A stretch of 64,000 nt of DNA from Stramonita haemastoma (Eukaryota > Mollusca > Gastropoda > Neogastropoda > Muricidae), in assembly GCA_030674155.1 (NCBI GenBank), contig CM060334.1, positions 24,652,544 through 24,716,543 of the forward strand, in the 5' to 3' direction. A program made the translations under genes and the position numbers. Positions 23,181 through 35,215 of this stretch are shown here, in pieces. The notes under the pieces are model-generated. The model worked only from the letters and a program-made list of their open reading frames with translations. It searched no databases and was not told where the DNA came from. Numbering within the stretch: the stretch's first letter is position 1; each line of letters starts with the position of its first letter.

Positions 23181-23631
23181 TGATGCGTTGAAATGTGCTT
23201 TTAACATTGCCATTACTGAGAAATCTGCTCTCAAAAAGTTTTGAAAACAATTTGATGCAAGGTCAACATTTGCCACAGATTACAAAAATCTTTTAACTCC
23301 TATCCGGCAATAGATCGGTGATGCCATGAATATGTGTACAAACCTGCAAAAAATATGGTTTTGGTCTAAAGAGATAGAGCAAAACATTGCTCATTTTAAT
23401 GATTTCGTTTTTGCTTTGAGCAAAGAAGAAGCTGTTAGTGATGTTTTAAGATATATCAAAAACACTTATCATAAATCATTTTCTGCAGTGTTCAGATACT
23501 TTGAGCAAAGCAAATTTTGTACTCTGGAGTATTCTGGGTGTTTCATAGCAATAGCATTTTGTTTTTAAGTTTCATAATATGCGAATATTATGTCTTTTTA
23601 TAATTATTTGATTTATAATCTGAAGAAAGGA

Positions 23632-23880
23632 GGATGGGATAGCCTAGTGGTTTGAGCATCGCATTAGTGATTTGATGACCCAAGTCCGATTCATCCCCGA
23701 GACATCCATTTAAGGGGATTGTACCCCTGGAGTTCACATGAATACTGATCCCACTCCCCAGAAACGCCTTCAGGTAAGACTGTAAACTGAGGCTGTGTTT
23801 GCAAACGCATGCGGAACATCTTGAGCGCAGTATACCCTAATCTGCCTGTTGAAAAAGTAGGTCATTCATGCTGGTAAGAA
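23632..23880 (+). repeat. SINE family A with tRNA-like head
   Basis: A-box 'gatagcctagtggt', decayed B-box 'agtccgattcatc', then 'cttcaggtaagactgtaaac' and 'gcggaacatcttgagcgcag'. The 3' third is missing or diverged. Confidence 0.8.
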
Positions 23881-24296
23881 GGATGAAAGGAAGTAAAACA
23901 GAAAGGACACCAGTGCACCTGTTTAGACATCATCCTCTGTATAGAACTGCAGCTACTGTCATCGTGGGAATAAAATGGCCACATAGGCTACAGTTTCCCC
24001 ATTGGTGAAGCTGGAGCATGAGTGGAGTATATACAGGGGGGAAGGTTGGGATTTAAAGAGGAAGCCTGCTGAAGGGTGTCTTTTTCTCCTTTCTTTCCTT
24101 TTGCAGTGTCTGTCTGTCTGTCCATTCTTGGTAATGTGTGTATTTTGTTTCTGTTCGTGTCTATCTCTTTCAACAGTCCTCTGGAGACTTGGTGTAAAAG
24201 AGGTCACTGGATCTTGTTGCTTAGCCATACCCAGGCATTTTTCTGGGTTAAACTGGTGTTAGCAGATGTTTGTGCAACTGCTTACTCTTATGTCAG

Positions 24297-24465
24297 GCAT
24301 TCGTGTGTGTGTGTGTGCTTTCGTGTTTGTGCGCGTGTGCGTGTGTGTGTTGTATTGTGTTATGTGTGTCTATCTGTCTATGCATTTGTGTGTTTGTGCA
24401 CGTACTCGCGCGCGTTTGTGTGTGTGTGTGTGTGTGCGTGCACGCGTATGTGTGTGTGTAGCCTT
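24297..24465. repeat. GT/GC microsatellite
   Basis: Impure GT/GC with short interruptions. Confidence 0.92.
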
Positions 24466-24884
24466 GGGAGGGGGAAGGGCAGGGGTTGGAGCCAGCATTC
24501 CAAATCGACACAATCTCTTCATCGAAAGGTCAACCCTAAAGAAAAAATGCCAGCATTGACCGTTCAGTTATGACCTCCCTCCCTCCATCCCCTCACTCAT
24601 CACAGTCTGTACACACATACACGCTGTGTGCTATACATTGTGTGTGGTACCAACGTTTTCAAATTAGTGTACTCTTTGTATTTAATACGCTTCATCCTGT
24701 CGAGCTAATGGCGCTAAAATGCTCTTGACATTGCGAATACTTAAAGCTCATTGCCGATACTTAGATGCCGTTGCCAATACTCAAAATCCCCTTTTTAACC
24801 TATCATCAGCCTGAGGGCAGGGAAGGGAGGCTGGAATGAGGATGAAGGTCGTTGTTGTTGTTGTTGCTGATGTCGGCTGTGGTT

Positions 24885-24979
24885 ATTGGACAAGTGCAAC
24901 AGCCGAGTGGTTGGCCTGGCGTGCTTCTTATCCCAACAGTTGGGTAGCTACTGGATAGCAGGTTTGAATCTACATGGTT
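24885..24979 (+). repeat. Leu/Ser-tRNA-like SINE head, split by a later insertion
   Basis: 'agccgagtggttggcctggc' resembles the A-box region of a class II (Leu/Ser) tRNA, and 'tcccaacagttggg' looks like a stem. The B-box-like 'ggtttgaatcta' at 24961 is interrupted right after it by the insertion at 24980. The element resumes at 25870. Confidence 0.6.
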
Positions 24980-25822
24980 AACCAGCCGACATGGCGCAGT
25001 GGTTAGCGCCGTGGATTCCGGACTGGAAGGTCGCGGGTTCGAATCCATAAGTCACAGGGATTTTTTCGGGCTCCGGCCGGCTCCTACCCAGAGTGAGTGT
25101 GCTGTGGGCTCAGTGGGGAGACTGGGACCACACAGTCGAGCTTCATCCACTTTACGGATGCGAATTTGAGAGTGTTGCTCAAATTACCTGACCAACACTG
25201 CAGGTGTCTGTATCTCTCGGGCCTGGTTGACGCCGGGATATATTATGACAGTAAGCGTAGAGAACAACCCTGTCAAGTAGTCTCAAAGCGGATGCACCTC
25301 CACAGCAGCATCATTACATCATCCTCATCATCATTGATCATCATGCAATAATAAAAATTGCCTCTGATTCGGTGGCCTCCGTTGCTCTGGTCTCATGGTG
25401 ACCTCAGATTCGGTTTCCCCATACGCTTCTGTGCCTGTGGTGAATTTGTGTCAAAGCCTTTGGGGTTGGGGGTTCGTGGGGAGGCGGTCGTTGGAGGGAC
25501 GTTGTGGTGGTCGCCACCTTGGGTGGGTGACTCACTCAGTCTGGCTCCGCGACTGAGCTAATACTGTCGTTAGTAGGGGGCTTAGTAGGTGGTGTCCTGC
25601 GTATGTTAGCTCAGAACAGGCACCACTGAACACCACCAAAGTGACCCAGCAGAAGTGCAGGGCCCCTCTGGCTGGTGGCCCCGCGGCGGCCTAATATTGA
25701 TGGGCTCCCTGTGGACTCCCGGCCCCGGGGGTGAGACACAACGAATCTGGGTATGGCTGTGGCGGGGAGATTAAAATGAGCGGCGTGGGAACAGCAGTAC
25801 GGGAACGTCACAGAAGACGAGG

Positions 25823-25855
<33 letters not shown>
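24980..25855 (+). mobile_element. 876-bp retroposon: SINE head, second body, poly(A) tail, perfect 14-bp TSD
   Basis: The insertion is bounded by the identical 14-mer gaatctacatggtt at 24966-24979 and 25856-25869, and its 3' end is a run of 29 A (25827-25855). Its 5' part (24984-25345) is a tRNA-derived SINE with A-box 'tggcgcagtggttagcgcc' and B-box 'gggttcgaatcc' (25036), ending in ATC-rich sequence. A further ~480-bp GC-richer body (25350-25826) follows before the poly(A). The TSD shows the whole unit moved as one transcript, so it is either a composite retroposon or a SINE that carried downstream sequence. It encodes no protein I can recognise. Confidence 0.88.
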
Positions 25856-25857
<2 letters not shown>

Positions 25858-25973
25858 ATCTACATGGTTTGAGAGTTCAATTGTTTTTGATCTTCCATGG
25901 TATGTCTCCCCCCCCCCCCCCCAAAAAAAAAAAAGACCCAAACAATTCTGTGTTTTTAATTGATAAATATATA

Positions 25974-26051
<78 letters not shown>

Positions 26052-26070
26052 CTTTCTTTCTTTCTTTCTT
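25974..26070. repeat. (CT)n(CTTT)n microsatellite
   Basis: About 75 bp of CT then CTTT units. It is followed by CA-rich tracts at 26165-26300 and C-runs at 26170-26184 and 26364-26376. Confidence 0.95.
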
Positions 26071-26974
26071 TCTCATACACACGCACGCACGCGCAGACGC
26101 ATACACATAGAGCCATGCTTCAAAACCAAAAGCATGACGTCTTTAAATGAACAGACAGCAATATACACAGCCCCCCCCCCCCCCTACACACACACACCTC
26201 TCTCACACACACACACACAGACACACACGCACACACATACACACACACACACGCACACACATACACACACACACACACACACTTACTTGCTCACTCACTT
26301 ATTCACTCACTAAACAGCCAAAAAGCATACAATCTTCACCAGAACAGAGGGAGGTATAACAACCCCCCCCCCCCCCTCTCACCCCACCCCCCACCCCCAC
26401 CCCACCCAACCCATCTCCACCCCCGCCTTCCTGCTTTACCCGGTAGTAGTACACAAACTCAGAGGTCACCGATTCGCGAAAAGACGGCCTTATTTATTAT
26501 CCCCTCTGACTACTTTCGCGAAGCCGTAGATAACATTACTTTGGTTCCAACACATCGTAAAATAACGGCACCATACCATAAAACCATTTGTCTTCGTCTA
26601 CATCGTTTCCTTTTCTCTTACCCCCCCCTCCCCCCTCCTTTTCCTCCACCCTCCATCTCCCCTTGTTTTGTGTTTTCGTTACGTCAAATTATTTGACAGC
26701 GGGGGTCCAAGTTTACGAGCATTGTTTGAGAATGTTGTCGTTGTTTTGATGTCCAAAGAACGTGGGAGTTGTCTGTCTGTCTGTCTCTCTTTCTTTCTCT
26801 CTCTCTGTCTCTCTCTCTCTCTGCATGTTGAAGTTGTGTTTGCGACAAGTTGCCTGTGTTGTGCAAACCACTACCAGGAGCGCTTGTTCGTATTTGGGGA
26901 GGATGCTTTATGGGTGCAAAGTGACTGGAAGTTGCCGAGGAAACTGGCTGTGTTGAGTTTGGAAGACTTAGAGT

Positions 26975-27085
26975 GTGTGTGCGTGTGTGTTTGTGCGTGC
27001 TGTGTGTGTGTGTGTGTGTGTGCGTGCGTGCGTGTGTGTGTGCGTGCGTGCGTGCGTGTATGTGTGTGTTTTGTGTGGTGTGTGT
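26975..27085. repeat. GT/GC microsatellite
   Basis: Impure (GT)n with (CGTG)n patches. Confidence 0.93.
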
Positions 27086-27089
27086 GTAT

Positions 27090-29040
27090 GTGAGAGAGAG
27101 AATATGGAAACAGTCTTTGCGAGTGTTTGACTGTTTACAACAGCCTCAAGTCTGCTTTATATTCTTCAGCTAATGTGTTACTTGTGTAGCATGTATGTGT
27201 GATATTCTGCATGTTTTCTTGGATTTGTTTCTTTGCCCTTTTTTCAAAATTTGCATGCATATGCACGCAGACTATCTTTTAACCAACTTTCGAGAGTACA
27301 TATATCCCAAAATCACTAATGTGAATCCTTCCTGGAGAGACTAAAGAGAAGGGCATGTGTGCATGAGAAGAGAAATAAATGATCATGGTAAAAGATGACG
27401 CTAGATTGAAGGTTGGGAAGATCCCATTTTTATTGTCACCATCATACTAGTCAGTTTTTTTAATCAGGTTTTTTTATATTCTAACATTTTCTCCAGTCAT
27501 ATATTACTTCATCCTCATTTTTCAACGTAACAACCATCATCACGACCTTTTCGTTCATAAAAAGAACCTCCTCCTTTGCTGTTCTTTCTTGAAACAGCAA
27601 GGGAGTAGTGTTAACGCCTTGCGAAACACCACTTGAAAGTTGTTATCGTTGTTGTTGTTGCTGCTACTGCTGCTGGCCCCGCTTGCAGAGGGAGGGAGCA
27701 AGGAGGACCAGATTCTGCAGGGCAGCACAGCGGGCAGAAACCCCAAGCTCCGCCATCATCCCATAAAGCGATGTGGCGTCCGGAACCTCCGAGGATGCCG
27801 TATGTAAAGTTAACCCCCCACCCTTTCCTTGTTGCTGTTTTTGTTCTTTCCCCTTTCGCTCATGTCTGACTGGTTGGGTCACTGGATCAAGCGAAGGCGT
27901 TTCTGTTGTGTTTTTTTTATAAGCTAGGAATGGATACCGGTTCCACCACATCCGTTTGTTTTGGAAGGATTCTCTGCCCTTTGAAAGGATTTTGATACCT
28001 TGAGTATCGAAATCAGCAGCGTTTGCAGAATCAATCTTGTACTTGCAGGCGTTTTTAAAAACATGGCTGCTACTTTCCAACTCGTTATGATTGCGAAAAA
28101 AATATGTCTCATTTGTTTTCAGAATATTTTCAGATTCCGTATTGTAACGTTTTTAACATGATTTCAGTGCAACAACTTGAAAATAGTTCATTTTTGTATC
28201 GTAGTTAGTGATGGATGGTTTCATTTGTAATAATAACCGCATTATTCCCAATAAGGACGTTTTGTTTACTTTGATTTGATCAGAAATACAAGTTAAATAT
28301 AGGGCAAAGTAAAATGACAAGTACTTCTAAAATATAGAGATCACGGGGCTACCCCAACACAGTCATATGGAAAAAAAGGGTCAGGAACATCTGATTGGGA
28401 TGCAGCAGTCTGACATGGGCGCTATTCCCCACCCTTGTTTTCCATTTCTTTGATTACTAGTGGTGGACATCAAGGCCTCATCTTGAGTCCTCGTTTATTT
28501 GATGTAACTCTCCAGAGTTTTGGTTCCTGAGTGTTTTGTTTTATCGCATGCAGCCTACCGTATTCTTTTCTTTATTTTCTTCTCTACTTTTTCTGACATT
28601 TCTTGTATACTAAGCTCTTTGTGGTTTATCTTTCATTTTGAGATAACCTTTCTCTTTTTTTTTTCGGTGGTCCCTTGGTGCTTTCATTGCATTCGGGTCG
28701 TGGTAGTCTGTCTTCTTCTTTTTTTTAATACTTCGTGGTGTTTCTTTTGTGCAAAGCTCCTGGGGTTTGCCTTGTATTTGATGTAACCCTTCTCGATTCT
28801 GTCCAACCTCGGTGTTTTCTTGCTGCATGTGGAGCAAGCTATTCTGTCTTTTACCCTTCCTCTTGTTTGATGGTTTTTTGGTCCCTTTTCTTCCGTGCCG
28901 TGCTGTCGAGGTGAATATATTACAGAGTGTTTATCAGCGATGTCATTTGACATTTCCATGATAGATGATTGGAATCGTTCATCTCCGGTGGTAAATGATT
29001 TTGTCGGTGGATTTTCTTTTGATGATGTTTTATCGTTGTG
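27090..29040. other. Intronic sequence, nothing recognised
   Basis: The stretch is mostly AT-rich and unique. A GC-richer island at 27664-27805 is preceded by 'ccccgcttgcag' and followed by 'tatgtaaag', so it looks somewhat exon-like, but it gives no family match and its best frame does not fit the phase of the Ig gene. Confidence 0.5.
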
Positions 29041-29059
29041 CTTTAAAGTATGCTTGTCT

Positions 29060-29335
<276 letters not shown>

Positions 29336-29723
29336 GGGTGTGAATCCATATGCGTTTATGACCGGTAATGCTTTGTGAATGTCTTTTATCTGTTGTTGTT
29401 TTTTTTTCTTTTTTCTTCCACCTTGGGGTTAGAGAGGGCGGGAGGTTACTGAGTGCACTCCTAGCGGCTGTTTTGTGATATGTGTGAATAAGTTTTTTTT
29501 TTCTTTTCTTCTCTTTTGGTCGTCTGGTCTGTTTCATTACTGAGTGTGTTGGGTTGGATGATATCTAGTAATGAGTAGGTTTGTGCTTGGACTTTCTTAT
29601 GAAGTTTGTTCATTATCTGTTTATTGTCTGGAGGGTCTCTCTCTTTCTGTTTGTTTTTCATCATTTTTGTCTCTTATTGTCTTTTTGTCAGCTCCCCTCT
29701 CTCACTCTTTCTTTTACTGTCTG

Positions 29724-29850
<127 letters not shown>

Positions 29851-30249
29851 CTTCTTCTTCCCTCTCCTTCGCACATTCTATGTATCCTTCTCCTTATTTT
29901 CTAATATCATTGCTTTTTTATTTTAAATCTGTGCTGTGTTGCTGAACTTTGTTTCAAGTGTGTATAGGTTCATCTGCCGGGGATAAAAAGATTGAGTCTT
30001 CCGTCTTGTTTTTTGACGTTCCTAAGATAAACACCTTGGGGGGGGGGGGACTCACTTAGCCTAATTATACACCCATGTCTTTAACACAATGGGTCGAAAA
30101 ACAAATGGTTTTTTGACGCAGTATGTTTCTTGTATACAGTAGCTAGGTATGTCACCTGCAAGTCAGTTTGCCTGATACAGAAGAACTGCGGATATATTGA
30201 TTTTTATAATGTATAAGTGCGATCCGTTTTGCTTTTTTCTAGCTTTTGT

Positions 30250-30398
30250 ACGCGCACACACGCGCGAACGCACGCGTGCACACACATACACACACATGTA
30301 CGCTCGCGCGCACGCACGCACACACACACATGCACACACACACAAAATACACACACTACACTACACTCTACCATACAACACATACACACACACGCACA

Positions 30399-30481
<83 letters not shown>

Positions 30482-30483
30482 AG
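30250..30483. repeat. CA/GC microsatellite
   Basis: Impure CA/GC/TA then pure (CA)n at about 30400-30480. Confidence 0.95.
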
Positions 30484-30594
30484 ATCGCAGTGAGGTAGTA
30501 TTGCGTATATGCCTCTTTCCTTAACCGAGTTCTTCGTATTTTTGTGGCAAAGATGTCATGATTAGTATGGGTATGTATTGAGAAACAGAGAGTG

Positions 30595-30645
30595 CACGCG
30601 TGTGTCTGTGTTCCTGTTTTTGTCCGTGTGTGCGTGCGTGGGTAC

Positions 30646-30719
<74 letters not shown>

Positions 30720-30821
30720 TGTTAGCAATCGTTTGTTCAAATGTGTAGGTACATGTGTTTACGCGTGCGTGCTCGCGCGCGTATGTTTAGGGGGAGGGGT
30801 GTGCGTGTTTATGCGCGTCTC

Positions 30822-30858
<37 letters not shown>

Positions 30859-30950
30859 ATGTATGTATGTATGTACGTACGTACGTACGTACGTACGTAC
30901 GTACGTACGTACGTACGTACGTATGTATGTATGTATGTATGTATGCACGC
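30595..30950. repeat. (GT)n ... (GTAT)8(GTAC)12(GTAT)n compound microsatellite
   Basis: Pure GT at 30648-30710, GT at 30820-30842, then GTAT x8 (30841-30872), GTAC x12 (30873-30920, fully self-complementary) and GTAT again to about 30944. Confidence 0.96.
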
Positions 30951-31039
30951 ATATTTGTGTGTTGCGTGCGGTGTGTGCGTACAATCTACCGCTAAGTAAA
31001 AAATTAATCATTAACACTTCCACAGAGATCACATCCATC

Positions 31040-31405
31040 CACGAAATGACTACAATGACGATGACGACAGTAATGACGACGATGTGGCGGCCATCAATAA
31101 CAAATGATAATGACGACATAACAGCCATCAATAACAAATGATAATGGTAATATAGAGGCCATCAATAACAAATAATGACGACATAGCAGTCATCAATAAC
31201 AAATAATGATGACGACATAGAGGCCATCAATAACAAATAATGACGACATAGCAGCCATCAATAACTAATAATGATGACGACATAGAGGCCATCAATAACA
31301 AATGATAATGACGATATAGTCATCAATAAAAAACGATACTGACAACATAGTGACCATCAGTAACAAATAAAAACAGACCCCAGTGACGACGACATAGCAG
31401 CCAAC
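31040..31405 (+). repeat. ~36-40-bp minisatellite upstream of the Ig2a exon
   Basis: About nine diverged copies of a unit containing 'ccatcaataacaaataatga' followed by 'cgacatag' and 'agg' or 'cag'. It ends about 55 nt before the Ig2a exon acceptor, so it occupies the likely branch-point neighbourhood. Confidence 0.88.
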
Positions 31406-31459
31406 AACCACATCAACGAACGATAATGACCAATAACGCTGATAATCCCTGCTGTGCAG

Positions 31460-31578
31460 TGATCTCCATAGCGGGCAAGCGGTACGTGGACCTGGGGGAG
31501 AAGATCCATCTGGTGTGTAACGCCACTGGGGGACCCCGCCTGCCTGAGGACATCGACTGGTTCAAGGACGGAGACATG
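31460..31578 (+). CDS. Exon: first half of Ig domain 2
   Basis: The exon is 119 nt, with acceptor ...tgctgtgcag| and entry in phase 1 (TG completes Val). The donor atg|gtcagt is weak but is the only choice that keeps frame with the next exon, leaving in phase 0. It encodes 'ISIAGKRYVDLGEKIHLVC', then 'NATGG' and 'EDIDWFKDGDM'. These are the B-strand cysteine, an N-glycosylation sequon (NAT) right after it, and the C-strand tryptophan in D-W-F-K-D-G, all in the spacing of an I-set Ig domain. A second possible donor, cagcg|gtcagt, lies 14 nt later and would break frame with the exon at 34255. The exon is GC-rich and sits between two minisatellites. Confidence 0.93.
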
Positions 31579-31604
31579 GTCAGTCAGCGGTCAGTCTTGA
31601 CCAG

Positions 31605-31659
31605 CCGGCCTGGGTTACACTGAGTGTGTAGTGTGTGTGTATGGATGGATAGATGGATG

Positions 31660-31704
<45 letters not shown>

Positions 31705-31935
31705 GAATAGCAGCCTGTGTTACACAGGCGTCTGTGTAGTGTCTGTATGTCTGTCTGTCTGTCTGTATGTATAGATAGGTAGATAGATAGGAATCGCAGC
31801 CTGTGTTACACAGGCGTCTCCAGTGTCTGTATGTATGTATGTACATATGTATGTATAGATAGGAATAGCAGCCTGGTTACACAGGCGTCTGTGTAGTCTC
31901 TGTATGTATGCAGAGATAGGAATATTAGCGTGCAC
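31605..31935 (+). repeat. GATA-rich minisatellite with palindromic cores
   Basis: Units contain 'gataggaatagcagcctg', 'gttacacaggcgtctgtgta' and tetranucleotide runs (GATA, CTGT, GTAT). The core gcctgtgttacacaggc is a perfect palindrome at 31713-31729 and 31799-31815, 86 bp apart, and decays at about 31871. A partial unit ('ggcctgggttacactgag') begins about 25 nt after the exon. Confidence 0.87.
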
Positions 31936-32099
31936 AGGTGTGCCTGACTTCACGCATGCATTATGCACTCGCACGCTGTACAGATGTTCGCAGATTGAGG
32001 TAGATAGGGCGTACACGCATGGATGTTTGTGCACACACACATACTCGTAAAACCGGCGCACACACGCGCGTATACACATATACACACACGCGTGCGCGC

Positions 32100-32526
32100 G
32101 CACACACAGACACACACACACACACACTGTCTGTCCGTCCCCCCTCTGTCGCTTTCTGTCTGTCTCTGTCTCTCTCTGTGTCTCTCTCACCCACCTATAC
32201 ACACACACACAAAACATGTACATCCTTACACACATATACCATAACACACATACACAACCACCTCAACACACACAAAACGTACACAGACTCATACACACAT
32301 ACATACATACATACATGCATGCATGCATGCATACATACATACATACATACATACATACATACATACATACATACATACATACATACATACATACATACAT
32401 GCACACATGCATACATACATACATGCATACATGCATACATACATACATACATACATACATACATACATACATACATACATACATTACACACATACACTCG
32501 CACGCACGCACACACAACACACACAC

Positions 32527-32599
<73 letters not shown>

Positions 32600-32600
32600 C
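32100..32600. repeat. CA, (CATA)n/(CATG)n and CA microsatellites
   Basis: CA-rich 32010-32290, CATA/CATG about 32296-32484, CA 32518-32596. Confidence 0.96.
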
Positions 32601-33119
32601 TCCGACCGAATCAGTTTTGCCATACACGTATTCATCGTCTGCGCCCCATGAATTCCCACACGTGCCCTCTGTCACGATCGACCGTTGTGAAGCAAACACC
32701 CGATACCATTAGTTAGTTATTCAGCCAGTGGCAGCATAATAAAGCGATATAGACACCCGGCAAAGTGGGAATTGACCGTGATGGGATATTTATGGTGAAT
32801 AAAAGTAGGACTTTGTGACAACTGGGACTTCTCTTCTTTTTTTTTAACTTCTTTGGAAGTCTTGGGGGCTCAGCGCTGAATTTTTCAGTTTGTTGTTATA
32901 CAGGAAACAGGGGATGCTTGGAGTTTGTAACGGGACTGTTTGCTTTTAATGTGTGTGTGTGTATTAAACAGTACGCTGGCAGTGTTCTTCTGTACAATAT
33001 ATACATATATGTACGTATATATGTTTTTATACACGTGCACAATAAGTCATAAAAACGAACCGAACCTTTTGCAGAGAGTCAACAGAAGGTAACACTGGAA
33101 AGAAAAAGAGAGATATGAT

Positions 33120-33345
33120 GATGTTGTTAGGCGTTCCCTGACTTAATGATAATAATGATGATAACATGATGTGCGTTATTCGCAGTATTCACTCGGTCTC
33201 TCTGCACTCCTTCCACCTGGGAATTACTTACTGTCACACCGTATGAACACACTGGATGGAGAAGTGGGCCTGTATGGAAGGAAGGTTTCTTTTTTACGAA
33301 TACATCGTTATATAGGCAGTAACATTTCGGCTTCGGTAGATATGT
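33120..33345 (+). repeat. Interspersed repeat family F, copy
   Basis: 'gttaggcgttccctgactta', 'ccacctgggaattacttact', 'acactggatggagaag' and 'ttatataggcagtaacattt' occur in family order. An A-run follows at 33346-33359. Confidence 0.72.
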
Positions 33346-33835
33346 AAAAAAAAAAAAATCTTTGATTAAGAGCACAATTTGCAATTTTAATAGCTTGTCC
33401 TGGCTGACGACAATTTATTTCAGCATAACATTTGAAAGCATAACAACACGTTAATGAGGCCCTTGGCACTGAGTTTACATCAATAACAGTCACAGAGTTT
33501 GGCTCGGGCCGTGATGGAAAATATCAGCAACAGATTGAAAAATGGCCAGCAGGATAATTGATAATTGCATGGTACTGATAGGCAGACAGGTGGATTCATG
33601 TGCAGAGAAAGGGAAGCACTGATTGGGAGGTTGAATGGGGGGGGGGGGGGGTAGGTGGTTGATGAATTTTGTGCTGGCGAAGGTAGAAAGCTTGGTAAAA
33701 GACACATAAGGTTTGTCTGGAGTGTTTGGTGGAAAGGTTCTCCCCCCCTCCCTGAAAGATAGTGATGTGTGAGCAGGAGAAATATTTGTCTGTCTGTCTG
33801 TCTCATTGTATTTCTATGTCTGTCTGTACCCCCCC

Positions 33836-33865
33836 CCTCTCTCTCTCTCTGTCTCTCTGTCTTCT

Positions 33866-33943
<78 letters not shown>

Positions 33944-33970
33944 ACTCACTCACTCACTCTCACTCTTTCT
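33836..33970. repeat. (CT)n(CTCA)n microsatellite
   Basis: About 100 bp CT then CTCA units. A G-run lies earlier at 33639-33651. Confidence 0.95.
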
Positions 33971-34254
33971 CTCTCACGCGTTTAAACCACACACACACAC
34001 TTATATGATTATTTTAGTTGAATAATTTACTGGAGAAAAACAAAAAAAAGCAATTGCATTGCTTATTCACTGTAAACTCTAAAAAAAAACAAAAACACTG
34101 ACCCACCCAATACCCTCACATGCACCCCACCTACCCCCACCCCCACCACCACCACCACCACCAACCACAAAACAAAAACCACCAATCCTTAACCTTTTTT
34201 TTTCACCTAATGAATCATTTTTCCCCCTACTACCCCAAACCCCCCAAAAAACAG

Positions 34255-34426
34255 ATCGACTCCTTCAAGTACCCCCACGTGCTGATCGAAAAGTACCAAT
34301 CGATCCGAGACCAGGCCTTCGTCAGTGAGCTGATGATCGATCACGCCAGAGAGAGGGATGGCGGGGAATACGTCTGCCGCAGTTCCCGAAACAACATCGT
34401 CAACATGAAGATCACCGTTCTGAAAG
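34255..34426 (+). CDS. Exon: second half of Ig domain 2
   Basis: The exon is 172 nt, with acceptor ...aaaaaacag| and donor gaaag|gtaacg, entering in phase 0 and leaving in phase 1. It begins 'IDSFKYPHVLIEKYQSIRD', continues 'FVSELMIDHARERDGGEYVC' and ends 'NIVNMKITVLK'. 'FVSELMI' is the E strand, 'DGGEYVCRSS' carries the F-strand Y-x-C motif that pairs with the cysteine in the preceding exon, and 'MKITVL' is the G strand. Together with 31460-31578 this completes one Ig domain, and no third Ig domain was found, as in Dpr and zig-8 proteins. Joined to the previous exon at ...GDM|IDS, the frame is uninterrupted. Confidence 0.94.
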
Positions 34427-35160
34427 GTAACGTCTGCACTAGTAGCAGACAGCGAAAAAGTTGTGTCTGTGTCTCTCTAGGTAACTGTGTCACGGAGTGC
34501 GTGTGTATGGGGGGAGGGGGTTTTGTGTGTGTGGGGGGGGGGGGGGGGGGGGGGTAGTGTGTATGTATGTGTGTTGTGAGTGTGTGTGTGTGTGTGAAAC
34601 AATCACGGACTGAATAATCAAGTCAGACGGGTTGACGTGATTGAGTTGCCGCACTGTTTGGCTTGTTTTGAATAATGGATTTTCCCATGCTGATTGTGTT
34701 TTAGGTTTGGGGTTTTGTCTGGGTAGGGTTTTTGTCGGTTTTTTTGTGTTTGTTTTGCAGGTTTCTCTTATAAAGTTTTTTTTTGTATGATAACTTGCTA
34801 GCGAAATTTTATTTTTATTCACCGGCCGATTTTGTGTCCATGTTTAGTTGGAACCAGTCTCGCTGTGGTAGCAATGCAGCCCACCGCAGCAGCCATTGCC
34901 GATGATTCAGGGACATTTCTAGATTAGCTTTTAAAAAGTTTTCCCGTGTCATTCCGACATCTTCTTCCATTTTCTTTCACTCCTTCTTATTCGGAGTAGG
35001 TTTTTCCCTGTCGGGTTTTGTAGGTGGGCGTTTGTCATGGAGTCATTCTGTTGTGGATATCACCGTGCTTCTCTCCGTTGTTTTGAGTTCTCAGACTCTG
35101 TAATTTGACTTATTGGTGTCATCAGAGTTTGGGATGAAAGTCGTGTAAAAGGCGGTATAA

Positions 35161-35165
35161 TTATT

Positions 35166-35200
<35 letters not shown>

Positions 35201-35215
35201 TATTATTACTATTAC
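35161..35215. repeat. (ATC)n microsatellite
   Basis: About 40 bp of ATC then ATT units. Confidence 0.93.

Larger units (their letters stand above)
31579..34254 (+). other. Intron 3 (inside Ig2)
   Basis: A 2676-nt phase-0 intron. It contains a palindrome-bearing minisatellite, a ~200-bp CATA tract, CA repeats, a family F repeat and a CT tract, and ends in a C/A-rich stretch with a weak pyrimidine tract before 'aaaaaacag'. Confidence 0.85.

Noticed and set aside
27633..27869. Exon-like island with 'cttgcag' before it and 'gtaaagt' after it
   Set aside because: The phase-1 reading from the acceptor would leave in phase 2 and break the Ig frame, and the peptide resembles no known domain. Kept only as a weak possibility.
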